DNA of 7,555 bases. Source: an uncultured bacterium (lineage in GTDB: Bacteria; Verrucomicrobiota; Lentisphaeria; Oligosphaerales; Oligosphaeraceae). The stretch spans positions 1 through 7,555 of the forward strand of contig CACZQQ010000502.1 of NCBI GenBank assembly GCA_902783355.1. The letters are read 5' to 3'. The position numbers were made by a program, and so were the translations under genes. Below, one piece after another: positions 1 through 5,549 of the stretch. Below the pieces are notes generated by a model that had not been told where the DNA came from, did not search any database, and saw nothing but the letters and a program-made list of their open reading frames with translations. Numbering within the stretch: the stretch's first letter is position 1; the number at the start of each line of letters is the position of its first letter.

Positions 1-751
1 AGGCGTGGTAGTCCTTGACGAACTGCGGCGCATCCGCCGGGAGCGGGTCGACGACGCCTCCGGCGCGCTCGGGCGTCCTGCCGAAGTCGGCGACGCGCTG
101 CGCGTTCAGGGCGGCACGCAGCGCATTCCGCTTTTCGGCGGAGTCGTCCGCGTCGTTGTAGCCGTTGGCGATGACGCGGGTCATGTCGTACATCGTGGAG
201 GCCACGGTGGCCTTCACGCGGGTGTCGATGGCCGCCGCGTTGATGGCGAGGCCGCCCCAGCCGCAGATGCCGCAGATGCCGATCCTGTCCGCATCCACGT
301 CGTCACGGGAGAGGAGGTAGTCCACGGCGGCCTGGAAGTCCTCCGTGTTGATGTCGGGCGAGGCGACATAGCGCGGCTCGCCGCCGCTTTCCCCCGTGAA
401 GGAGGGGTCGAAGGCGACGGCCAGGAAGCCGCGCTTGGCGAACTCCTGCGCGTAGAGGCCCGACGACTGCTCCTTGACCGCGCCGAAGGGGCCCGACACG
501 GCAATCGCCGCCAGCCTGCCGGCGGCGCCCTTCGGCTTGTAGACATCCGCCGCCAGCGTGATGCCGAAGCGGTTCGGGAAGGTGACCTTGGCGTGTTCCA
601 CCTGGTCGCTCAGCGGGAAGACCTTGTCCCATTCCTGGGTCAGTTCGATGCTTTTCATGGACGGGCACTCCTTGCATGCGGTTTCAAGGTTGCGGCAGCC
701 GGCGGCTGCCAGAACAAGAGCACAGATTGACAGAAGCAGCGTTCTCTTCAT
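1..751 (-). CDS. Alpha/beta hydrolase (YcjY / dienelactone-hydrolase-like), putative lipoprotein, 3' end outside window
   Basis: The visible 250 residues begin with a lipoprotein-type signal: MKR, a hydrophobic stretch to residue 17, then AAGC with Cys19 as the candidate lipidated residue. The lipobox is imperfect because Ala, not Leu, is at -3. From residue 32 (MKSIELTQ) the sequence follows the YcjY-like hydrolase pattern: a GITLAADVYKP strand, an AVSGPFG turn at about 85-90, an AFDPSFTGESGG segment at 113-124, and a nucleophile elbow GICGWGG at 161-167. Cys163 sits where Ser is usual. The catalytic acid and His would lie beyond the window edge. Family members hydrolyse esters or lactones; the substrate cannot be read here. 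The start at 751 has AAGGAG at 761-766, 9 nt away. A second in-frame ATG at 658 has AAGGAG at 668-673, also 9 nt away. The gene is divergent from a LysR-type regulator, its likely controller. Family is fairly certain; exact reaction unknown. Confidence 0.85.
   Translation of the reverse strand, partial: MKRTLLLSICALVLAAAGCRNLETACKECPSMKSIELTQEWDKVFPLSDQVEHAKVTFPNRFGITLAADVYKPKGAAGRLAAIAVSGPFGAVKEQSSGLYAQEFAKRGFLAVAFDPSFTGESGGEPRYVASPDINTEDFQAAVDYLLSRDDVDADRIGICGICGWGGLAINAAAIDTRVKATVASTMYDMTRVIANGYNDADDSAEKRNALRAALNAQRVADFGRTPERAGGVVDPLPADAPQFVKDYHA
668..673 (-). promoter_or_regulatory. Internal ribosome binding site for a second hydrolase start (ATG 658-656)
   Basis: AAGGAG on the minus strand is followed by 9 nt and an in-frame ATG (Met32 of the long form). 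It closely copies the site at 761-766: both read CAAGGAG, then 9 nt ending in TCC, then ATGAA. Translation from here would skip the signal peptide and Cys19 and give a cytoplasmic hydrolase. The sequence after Met32 already resembles the N-terminus of cytoplasmic family members, so this could be the original start. Confidence 0.5.
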
Positions 752-828
752 GGATGCGGTCTCCTTGGGGGACGAAAGGCCGTCGCCCTTTGTTTCTTCA
801 AGGCGGGAGGGCCGTCGCGCCCCGCCAT
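748..828 (-). CDS. Possible 26-residue leader ORF upstream of the hydrolase
   Basis: On the minus strand an ATG at 828-826 opens a 26-codon frame, rich in Arg and Pro, that ends at TGA 750-748. This stop overlaps the first hydrolase ATG as ATGA, the arrangement seen in translational coupling. AAGGAG occurs at 841-846, 12 nt before the ATG, which is rather far. No known leader peptide is recognised. It could act as a coupled leader or be a chance frame in GC-rich DNA. It would be translated only if transcription starts upstream of about 846. Confidence 0.2.
   Translation of the reverse strand: MAGRDGPPALKKQRATAFRPPRRPHP
761..766 (-). promoter_or_regulatory. Ribosome binding site for the long (lipoprotein) hydrolase start
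   Basis: AAGGAG on the minus strand lies 9 nt before the ATG at 751-749. It supports the longer, signal-bearing form of the hydrolase. Confidence 0.65.
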
Positions 829-864
829 CTTTCGGTAACGCTCCTTAATATATTTGGAACGCGT

Positions 865-892
865 GAAATAGCAAATACTTTGTTTTTATCAA
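865..892 (-). promoter_or_regulatory. Candidate promoter of the hydrolase gene
   Basis: On the minus strand TTGATA (892-887), 16 nt and TATTTC (870-865) form a weak sigma70-like pair inside the AT-rich part of the divergent spacer. An overlapping alternative is TTGCTA (874-869), 16 nt and TATATT (852-847). Which one is used decides whether the AAGGAG at 841-846 and the 26-codon leader are on the transcript. The palindrome CAAA-TAC-TTTG at 872-882 lies inside this region. Confidence 0.3.
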
Positions 893-897
893 TATCC

Positions 898-912
898 ATG
901 CCTTGAAAGCAT
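898..912. promoter_or_regulatory. Candidate LysR-type operator (T-N11-A dyad)
   Basis: The sequence reads ATGC, 7 nt, GCAT, a perfect 4-bp dyad. Its inner T (899) and A (911) fit the T-N11-A rule of LysR-family boxes. It lies between the divergent hydrolase and regulator genes and covers the candidate -35 box of the regulator (903-908). That position fits autorepression and, from the other side, activation of the hydrolase promoter. A second palindrome centred at 877 is 28 bp away and could be the activation half-site. The assignment rests on form and position only. Confidence 0.4.
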
Positions 913-929
913 ATCAGAGGGCTTATAGT
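903..929 (+). promoter_or_regulatory. Candidate promoter of the LysR-type regulator gene
   Basis: TTGAAA (903-908) and TATAGT (924-929) are separated by 15 nt, a short spacer. They lie about 33 nt upstream of the start codon at 962. The -35 box falls inside the proposed operator at 898-912. Confidence 0.35.
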
Positions 930-961
930 ACAGTCATGTCCGCTGAAAAACGGGAGGGTCC

Positions 962-1858
962 ATGGAACTGCGCGTGTTGAGATACTTTCTGGCGGTGGCG
1001 CGCGAGGGAAGCGTCACAGGGGCGGCGCACCGCCTGCATGTCACCCAGCCGACGCTTTCGCGCCAGCTGAAGGATTTGGAGGACGAGCTTGGCCAGCGGC
1101 TCTTCGTCCGCGGCAGCCACAGCGTCTCGCTGACCGCCGAGGGGGTCCTGCTGCGCCAGCGGGCGGAGGAGATCATGACGATCGTGGACAAGACGCGCGC
1201 CGACTTCAGCGAGAGGCATCGGCTCGCGGGGGACGTCTATGTCGGCGGCGGCGAAAGCGAGGCGATGACGCTCCTGGCGGAGGTCATCCGCGAAGTGCGG
1301 GACAGGCACCCCGCCATCCGCTTCCATCTGTACAGCGGAAACGCGGAGGACGTCATGGAACGGCTGAACCGCGGGACGCTGGACTTCGGCGTGCTGATCC
1401 AGCCCGTGGACATCTCGAAATACGATGCGCTGCCTCTCCCACGGAGGGACGTCTGGGGGCTGCTGATGCCGGCCGGACATCCGCTGGCGGCGGCAAAGGG
1501 AATCGCGCCCCGCGACCTGGACGGCCTCCCGCTGCTCTTCTCGCGCCAGGTGCTCCAATACGGCGCTGACGACAACCCCTGCCTGAAATGGCTGGGCAGG
1601 CCCGCCGCGGAATTGAACATCGCCGCCACGTACAACCTCATCTACAACGCGGCGCTGCTGGTGCGCTCGGGCGTCGGCTGCGCGGTGACGCTGGAGCGGC
1701 TGGTCTCCACGGGCATGCGGTCGGGGCTGGCCTTCCGCCCCTTCGTCCCGAGGCTGGAGTCGGCCCTGGACATTGTCTGGAAGAAGGGGCAGGTCTTCTC
1801 CCCCGCCGCCATGGCGTTCCTCGAGGCGCTCCGGAGGCGTCTCGACGGGCGGCAGTAG
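962..1858 (+). CDS. LysR-type transcriptional regulator
   Basis: This 298-residue protein has the usual LysR-family length and layout. The N-terminal winged helix-turn-helix covers about residues 1-60: LRVLRYFLAVAREGSVTGAA, then VTQPTLSRQLKDLEDELG at 27-44 and LF.R at 47-50, with a wing ending in SLTAEG. A linker helix follows (62-88). A periplasmic-binding-protein-like effector domain runs from about 90 to 295. It includes LDFGVLIQPVD at 140-150 and LMPAGHPLAA at 168-177. Such regulators bind a small molecule and act as tetramers on divergent promoters. The divergent neighbour here is an alpha/beta hydrolase, so that gene is the likely target; the effector cannot be read from sequence. The start ATG has GGGAGGG at 952-958, an unusually close site. 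The gene ends convergent with rsmB. Confidence 0.95.
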   Translation: MELRVLRYFLAVAREGSVTGAAHRLHVTQPTLSRQLKDLEDELGQRLFVRGSHSVSLTAEGVLLRQRAEEIMTIVDKTRADFSERHRLAGDVYVGGGESEAMTLLAEVIREVRDRHPAIRFHLYSGNAEDVMERLNRGTLDFGVLIQPVDISKYDALPLPRRDVWGLLMPAGHPLAAAKGIAPRDLDGLPLLFSRQVLQYGADDNPCLKWLGRPAAELNIAATYNLIYNAALLVRSGVGCAVTLERLVSTGMRSGLAFRPFVPRLESALDIVWKKGQVFSPAAMAFLEALRRRLDGRQ

Positions 1859-1903
1859 GCCATTCGCCGCAAGGCAGCGCCTTCGGAGTCCGGCCGCCCA
1901 TGA

Positions 1904-1939
1904 GGGGCAAGACGTCCGTCAAACGGCGCCGTCGTCCCC
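1904..1939 (+). terminator. Possible terminator hairpin between the convergent regulator gene and rsmB
   Basis: Three nested short stems can form: GGGG (1904-1907) with CCCC (1936-1939), GACG (1911-1914) with CGTC (1930-1933), and CCGT (1916-1919) with ACGG (1923-1926) around a CAA loop. Small bulges interrupt them. Only a short CCTTTCT follows on the plus strand, so this is a poor intrinsic terminator. It overlaps the last codons of rsmB. A second, smaller hairpin AAGGC-AGC-GCCTT is at 1871-1883 and has no T run. Confidence 0.25.
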
Positions 1940-3154
1940 CTTTCTGCGGAGACGGGCGGCGTAGGCGCCGTCGTGGGCGCGCGTCGGCAGGAGCTGCCGC
2001 GCCGCCTCCAGCGTGTATTCCGGATGGTCTTTCAGGAAGGCGCGGACCTGGCCGTCGTTCTCCTCCGGCTCGATGCTGCATGTACTATATATAAGTACAC
2101 CGCCGACTTTGGGCAGCCGCGCGGCGCCCTCCAGAATCCGCCGCTGCTGCGCCAGCAGCTCCTTCAGGCCGGCCGTGCTGTAGTTCCAGCGCACATCGGG
2201 GCGGCGGCGGATGACGCCCGTGTTGCTGCAGGGCACGTCCAGCAGGACGCCGTCCATGGAGTTCGGCGGCAGGCCGGGCGCGGCGGCGTCTGCGCAGGCG
2301 ATGGTGACGTTGGCGTAGGGGGCGAGGTTCTCGCAGAGAGCCTCCATGCGTCCGTCGGCGCGGTCGCAGCAGTGCAGATGTCCCGTGCCATCCAGCAACT
2401 CCGCGATAATGAGGGACTTGCCGCCCGGGGCGGCGCAGAGGTCGGCCACCTGGTCGCCATGAGACGGCGCAAGCATCAGCGGCGCAAGAATGGTACTGGG
2501 GTCCTGGAGGTAGAAGCGGCTGAAGTCCACAGGGCCGTCCGGCACGGTGAAGACGCCGCCGGAGGGATAGGGGCGGCCGTGGCGGTCGCCCTTGAAGCAG
2601 CCGCGCAGCCGTGCAGTGACAGGGGCCTCCTCCTGCAGGAGGGCGGCCGTCTCGCGCAGCCATGCCGCGCCGTAGACAGCCCGCCAGCGCTCGTAGAGCG
2701 AATTGGGGAGCCCCGCCTGCACAGGCGGCGGCGCCTGCTCGGCAACTGTTTTTATAAATGCTTGTCTATCAGGTAGTTGTCGCAATATGCCGCGTAGGAC
2801 GGCGTTGACGAAGGAGGCGCTGGCGCGGCTGCGACGGCGGGCCGTGTAGTCGACGGCGGTGTCCACGGCGACGGCAGGCGGCAGGCCGTCCAGGGCGTAG
2901 CACTCCGCCAGCGCCCACCAGAGGACGCGTCGGTCGGCCTCGTCGAGGCGCCTGCAGCGTTTGGCCAGCAGCCAGTCGTAGGCGGCGCGCTGCCGTTGGA
3001 AGGCGAACCAGAGGCGCTTGACCAGCGGCGGGAAGTCGCCATGGCCGCCGCCCAGCGGAAGGGGATGGGCGATGAGGTCGAGGAAGCCCTGCAAGGCGGC
3101 CTGCGCGGTCGTGCCATGGCCGCCGGATTCGTTTTTGTTTTGATGAAATTTCAT
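1919..3154 (-). CDS. rsmB: 16S rRNA (cytosine-C5) methyltransferase RsmB
   Basis: RsmB transfers a methyl group from S-adenosylmethionine to C5 of a cytosine in 16S rRNA (C967 in E. coli) during small-subunit maturation in the cytoplasm. The 411 residues contain a NusB-like N-terminal RNA-binding domain (about 15-125, with FVNAVLR at 115-121). The Rossmann methyltransferase domain follows, with the SAM-binding motif DLCAAPGGKS at 238-247. The family's two Cys motifs are DVPCSNTG (Cys309) and YSTCS (Cys359, the expected nucleophile). The end DGAYAARLRR is typical. I chose ATG 3154-3152 because AGGA lies 9 nt upstream (3167-3164) and the protein then has the family's length. An in-frame ATG at 3220 would add 22 unconserved residues overlapping the promoter region. 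Two runs of A/T-ending codons, at 2744-2788 and 2081-2101, are unlike the rest of the gene. It is transcribed away from the LysM-era operon. Confidence 0.95.
   Translation of the reverse strand: MKFHQNKNESGGHGTTAQAALQGFLDLIAHPLPLGGGHGDFPPLVKRLWFAFQRQRAAYDWLLAKRCRRLDEADRRVLWWALAECYALDGLPPAVAVDTAVDYTARRRSRASASFVNAVLRGILRQLPDRQAFIKTVAEQAPPPVQAGLPNSLYERWRAVYGAAWLRETAALLQEEAPVTARLRGCFKGDRHGRPYPSGGVFTVPDGPVDFSRFYLQDPSTILAPLMLAPSHGDQVADLCAAPGGKSLIIAELLDGTGHLHCCDRADGRMEALCENLAPYANVTIACADAAAPGLPPNSMDGVLLDVPCSNTGVIRRRPDVRWNYSTAGLKELLAQQRRILEGAARLPKVGGVLIYSTCSIEPEENDGQVRAFLKDHPEYTLEAARQLLPTRAHDGAYAARLRRKGDDGAV
2081..2101 (-). other. AT-rich codon island with inverted repeat at the RsmB catalytic motif
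   Basis: Seven successive codons (Gly352 to Thr358: GGT, GTA, CTT, ATA, TAT, AGT, ACA) end in A or T immediately before the catalytic Cys359 codon. The bases 2081-2099 form an inverted repeat with arms TGTACT and AGTACA around ATATATA. The amino acids (GVLIYSTC) are the conserved family motif, so the protein is not altered; only codon choice is odd. Confidence 0.6.
2744..2788 (-). other. AT-rich rare-codon island in rsmB, at the end of the NusB-like domain
   Basis: Fifteen consecutive codons (Ile123 to Val137 of RsmB) end in A or T except one TTG. They include ATA, CGA, CTA, AGA, AAA and ACA. About one third of the bases are G or C. The codons on both sides are mostly G/C-ending. The boundaries are sharp on both sides and the reading frame is intact. 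The island sits just after the conserved FVNAVLRG segment, near the junction of the two domains. Confidence 0.7.
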
Positions 3155-3286
3155 TTTATCATGTCCTGAAAGCAGAAACCGTGATAATTTATATCCAAAT
3201 ACGGGAAGCCGGCCTTCCAAGGCGCAATCTGATGGCCGCCGACGGCTTTCCGCAAGGCTTCAAAAACACAACGGGAGGATTTGGAT
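3155..3286. promoter_or_regulatory. Divergent promoter region between rsmB and the LysM-era operon
   Basis: This 132-bp spacer separates rsmB (leftward) from the LysM gene (rightward). Its AT-rich core (about 3181-3200, with TAATTTATAT) is the only likely place for -10 boxes in either direction. For the rightward operon, CTGAAA (3166-3171) with TTATAT (3189-3194) at 17 nt is a weak candidate. A short hairpin, GGAAG-CCGGC-CTTCC (3204-3218), would fall in the rightward leader. I see no gene or recognised riboswitch here. Confidence 0.4.
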
Positions 3287-3889
3287 ATGCGGACATTCAG
3301 GGTATGCATGGCTTTCACGGTCTTGACGGCGGCGCTGGCCTTCGGGCAGGCGGCAGGCGGCCAGGGCGGCGGCGCGAACGCGGCGGTCCAGCGGGCGCTG
3401 GCCACCGTCGCCGGCATGAGCGCGGACTTGAGTTCGCTCCAGGAGGAGAACCGCCGCCTCAACGGGCGTGTCGAAGAGCTGGAGGCCAGCAACGCCGCCA
3501 TGGAGCGGCGGCTTGAAGAGCTGCGCAGACTCTGCGTCTCGCTGAACGAACGCCTCCAGACACAGGAGCGCGACACGCAGGAGCGCCTCAAGGCCTTCCA
3601 GACTGCCATCGAGGCCGACCAGCGCCAGCGCCGCGAGGAGGCCGCGAAGCTCACGCAGGACCTGAAGAAGCTGCTCGGCAACGGCGGCGGCGCCCCCAAG
3701 ACGCCCCCCAGGCCGGCCTATTCCGGCAAGGTCTTCGACTACACGGTGGCCAGCGGCGACACGCTCTCCACCATCGCCAAGGCGGCCGGCGTCACAGTCA
3801 AGGAGATCATGGAGCTCAACGGCCTGAAGTCCGCGGACGTCCTCCGCGTAGGCCAGGTCCTCCAGATCCCCGACAAGTCAAAGAAATAG
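3287..3889 (+). CDS. Secreted coiled-coil protein with C-terminal LysM domain
   Basis: The 200-residue product has a Sec-type signal (MRTFR, then a hydrophobic stretch to about residue 20, probable cleavage near AFGQA). A long charged helical region with heptad character runs from about 45 to 130 (LQEENRRLNGRVEELEASNA and onward). A Gly/Pro-rich linker spans 131-146. One LysM domain lies at about 151-195 (YTVASGDTLSTIAKAAGVTV, then LRVGQVLQIP). LysM domains bind N-acetylglucosamine-containing glycans, so this protein likely sits on peptidoglycan in the periplasm. No peptidase or amidase domain is present, so a structural or adaptor role is inferred. The ATG at 3287 is preferred because GGGAGG (3273-3278) lies 8 nt upstream; a TTG at 3281 is in frame but too close. 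It is first in the probable operon and ends 11 nt before era. Confidence 0.88.
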   Translation: MRTFRVCMAFTVLTAALAFGQAAGGQGGGANAAVQRALATVAGMSADLSSLQEENRRLNGRVEELEASNAAMERRLEELRRLCVSLNERLQTQERDTQERLKAFQTAIEADQRQRREEAAKLTQDLKKLLGNGGGAPKTPPRPAYSGKVFDYTVASGDTLSTIAKAAGVTVKEIMELNGLKSADVLRVGQVLQIPDKSKK

Positions 3890-3900
3890 AGGGCGAACGG

Positions 3901-4812
3901 ATGGAGAGCACGCTGGAGATTCCGCAGAAGGGGCGCACGGGCTACGTGGCCCTGCTGGGGCGGCCGAACACAGGCAAGTCCACGCTGCTGAACACGCTGC
4001 TGGGGTGCCATCTGGCCGCCGTCTCCGCAAAGCCGCAGACGACGCGGCGCGCCATGCTCGGCATCTACAACGACGCCGACGCCCAGGTTGTCTTCCTCGA
4101 TTCGCCAGGCGTCCATCCAGGCCACATCGCGCTGGACGAGGCGATGGACGAGACCGTCGCGAAGGTCGTCGAGGACGCGGACATCGTGCTGTGCCTGGCG
4201 GACCCCACGCGCGCCCCCGGCGAGGAGGACGCCATGGTGGCCAAGATCGTGGCCGGCTGCGGAAAGCCCGTCGTGCTCGCCCTCAACAAATGCGACGTCA
4301 GCACGGAGGCGCAGCGCGCCGCCACGCTCAGCTTCTTCCGGGCGTCTCTGCCCTCCTGCGACCCCGTGCTCCTGACCGCGACGGACGCGACAAGCGCCCG
4401 CGCCCTCATGGAGCGCCTCAAGGCCCTCCTCCCCATGGGCGTCTTCCTCTACGACCGCGAAGAGATTACCACCGCCTACGAGCGGGACGTGGCGGCCGAC
4501 CTCATCCGCGAGACCCTGCTGGAGCGCCTCCAGGACGAAATCCCGCACTGCATCGCCGTCTCCGTGGATTCCTGGCGGGACGACGGCGCGCTGCTGCAGG
4601 TGGAGGCGACGCTGAACCTGGAGCGCGAGGCGCACAAGGGGATCGTCATCGGCCAGGGCGGCCGCATGATCAAGGCGCTGCGCCGACAGGCCGCCAGGAA
4701 GATCTCCGAGCTGTGCCAGCACCCGAAGGTGGACCTGAAGCTCTTCGTGAAGGTGGTGCCCAACTGGCGGCGCCGCCGGCAGTTCCTGAAGGACATGAAA
4801 CTGTGCGAATAG
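3901..4812 (+). CDS. era: GTPase Era, ribosome assembly factor
   Basis: Era binds the 3' end of 16S rRNA and couples GTP hydrolysis to maturation of the small ribosomal subunit. The 303 residues match the family length. The G1 loop is GRPNTGKST (20-28) and the switch I Thr region is QTTRR (46-50). G3 is DSPG (67-70) where DTPG is usual, and G4 is NKCD (129-132). G5 reads LLTATDAT, lacking the common Ser-Ala pair. The C-terminal KH domain has the GxxG loop as GQGG (251-254) in HKGIVIGQGGRMIKAL, and the usual ending with VKVVPNWR. GAGGG at 3889-3893 is 7 nt before the start and overlaps the stop of the LysM gene. The next gene starts inside the last codons of era. Identity is secure. Confidence 0.96.
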   Translation: MESTLEIPQKGRTGYVALLGRPNTGKSTLLNTLLGCHLAAVSAKPQTTRRAMLGIYNDADAQVVFLDSPGVHPGHIALDEAMDETVAKVVEDADIVLCLADPTRAPGEEDAMVAKIVAGCGKPVVLALNKCDVSTEAQRAATLSFFRASLPSCDPVLLTATDATSARALMERLKALLPMGVFLYDREEITTAYERDVAADLIRETLLERLQDEIPHCIAVSVDSWRDDGALLQVEATLNLEREAHKGIVIGQGGRMIKALRRQAARKISELCQHPKVDLKLFVKVVPNWRRRRQFLKDMKLCE

Positions 4813-5534
4813 GCGGCTTCTTCAAAAAGACCATCGGCTGGCTGGACAGGCTTGTCGCGCCGCCGCTGTGCCCGCGCTGCCAGGAGCGCCTCGCGCCGCG
4901 GGGCGCCCTCTGCGAAACCTGCGCGGAGGCGGTCGCGCGCCTGCCGGAGGGGGAGGCCGCCCGCTGCCGCGCCTGCGGCGGCCCGCTCCACGCCGTCGCC
5001 AGCGGCGTCTGCCGCCGCTGCGCCGAAAATCCGCCGCCGTGGTTCCGCGGCGTCTCCGCGCTGGACTACCACGGCGAGGCCGGCGACCTCGTGCGCGCCT
5101 ACAAGTACGGCCGGCAGACCGCCCTGGCCGACTACTTCGCCACGGAGATGGCGCGCGCCTGGCGGCGCCACGGCACGCCCGCGCGGCCGCAGGTGCTGGT
5201 GCCCGTCCCCCTGCATCCGCTGCGCCAGATGACGCGCGGCTTCAACCAGGCGGCGCTGCTGTGCCGCCTGCTCTCCGGCCGCCTCGGCCTGCCCGTCGTG
5301 GAGGCCCTGCGGCGGAAGCGCGCCACCGGCCACCAGGCGCGGCTGGACGCGGCGGCGCGCCGCCGCAATATGCGCCGCGCCTTCTCCGTTACAAGGGCGG
5401 ACCGCCTGCGCGGCAAGTCCGTCCTGCTGGTGGACGACGTGATGACGACCGGCGCGACCTTGGCGGCCTGCGCGGAGGCACTGGCGGCGGCCGGCGCCGC
5501 CGAGGTCTCCGTCCTGACAGTCGCCAGGGCATAG
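4803..5534 (+). CDS. comF: ComF family protein (zinc-finger plus phosphoribosyltransferase-like domain)
   Basis: ComF proteins are cytoplasmic; in transformable bacteria they help bring in single-stranded DNA, but homologues are widespread and their general role is unclear. The 243 residues begin with a Cys-rich region that fits zinc binding: C23-x2-C26, C37-x2-C40, C55-x2-C58, C70-x2-C73. The phosphoribosyltransferase-like domain follows, with ALDYHGEAGDLVRAYKYGR (86-104), VPVPLHPLRQMTRGFNQA (133-150), and the PRPP-binding loop VLLVDDVMTTGAT (207-219). The start is GTG at 4803: AAGGA (4789-4793) is 9 nt upstream, and the frame then begins at the expected point before the first Cys pair. The frame is open far upstream, but that part is antisense-like filler overlapping era. 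The 10-nt overlap with era suggests coupled translation. The symbol is by family. Confidence 0.9.
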   Translation: MRIGGFFKKTIGWLDRLVAPPLCPRCQERLAPRGALCETCAEAVARLPEGEAARCRACGGPLHAVASGVCRRCAENPPPWFRGVSALDYHGEAGDLVRAYKYGRQTALADYFATEMARAWRRHGTPARPQVLVPVPLHPLRQMTRGFNQAALLCRLLSGRLGLPVVEALRRKRATGHQARLDAAARRRNMRRAFSVTRADRLRGKSVLLVDDVMTTGATLAACAEALAAAGAAEVSVLTVARA

Positions 5535-5549
5535 GAAAACCGCTTTCCA

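Noticed and set aside
5..730. 241-codon plus-strand frame opposite the hydrolase
   Set aside because: The minus-strand hydrolase has a signal, ribosome site and family motifs. The plus-strand product is Val/Gly/Arg-rich filler.
1871..1883. Hairpin AAGGC-AGC-GCCTT after the regulator gene as a terminator
   Set aside because: The stem is only 5 bp and no T run follows, so it was not listed as a terminator on its own.
1973..2776. 267-codon plus-strand frame opposite rsmB
   Set aside because: It is antisense to the conserved methyltransferase domain and has no family resemblance or plausible ribosome site.
3204..3218. GGAAG-CCGGC-CTTCC as a riboswitch or attenuator element
   Set aside because: It is a single 5-bp stem in GC-rich DNA, with no conserved riboswitch core around it.
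3155..3220. Upstream ATG at 3220 as the rsmB start
   Set aside because: It would add 22 residues without family resemblance and place the start in the AT-rich promoter zone. ATG 3154 has a well-spaced AGGA.
3739..4722. 327-codon minus-strand frame opposite era and the end of the LysM gene
   Set aside because: Era in the other strand has every family motif. The antisense translation has no recognisable motif.
4005..4802. N-terminal extension of the ComF frame through era
   Set aside because: The frame is open but overlaps era entirely and translates to Arg/Gly/Pro-rich text. ComF homology and a ribosome site both point to GTG 4803.
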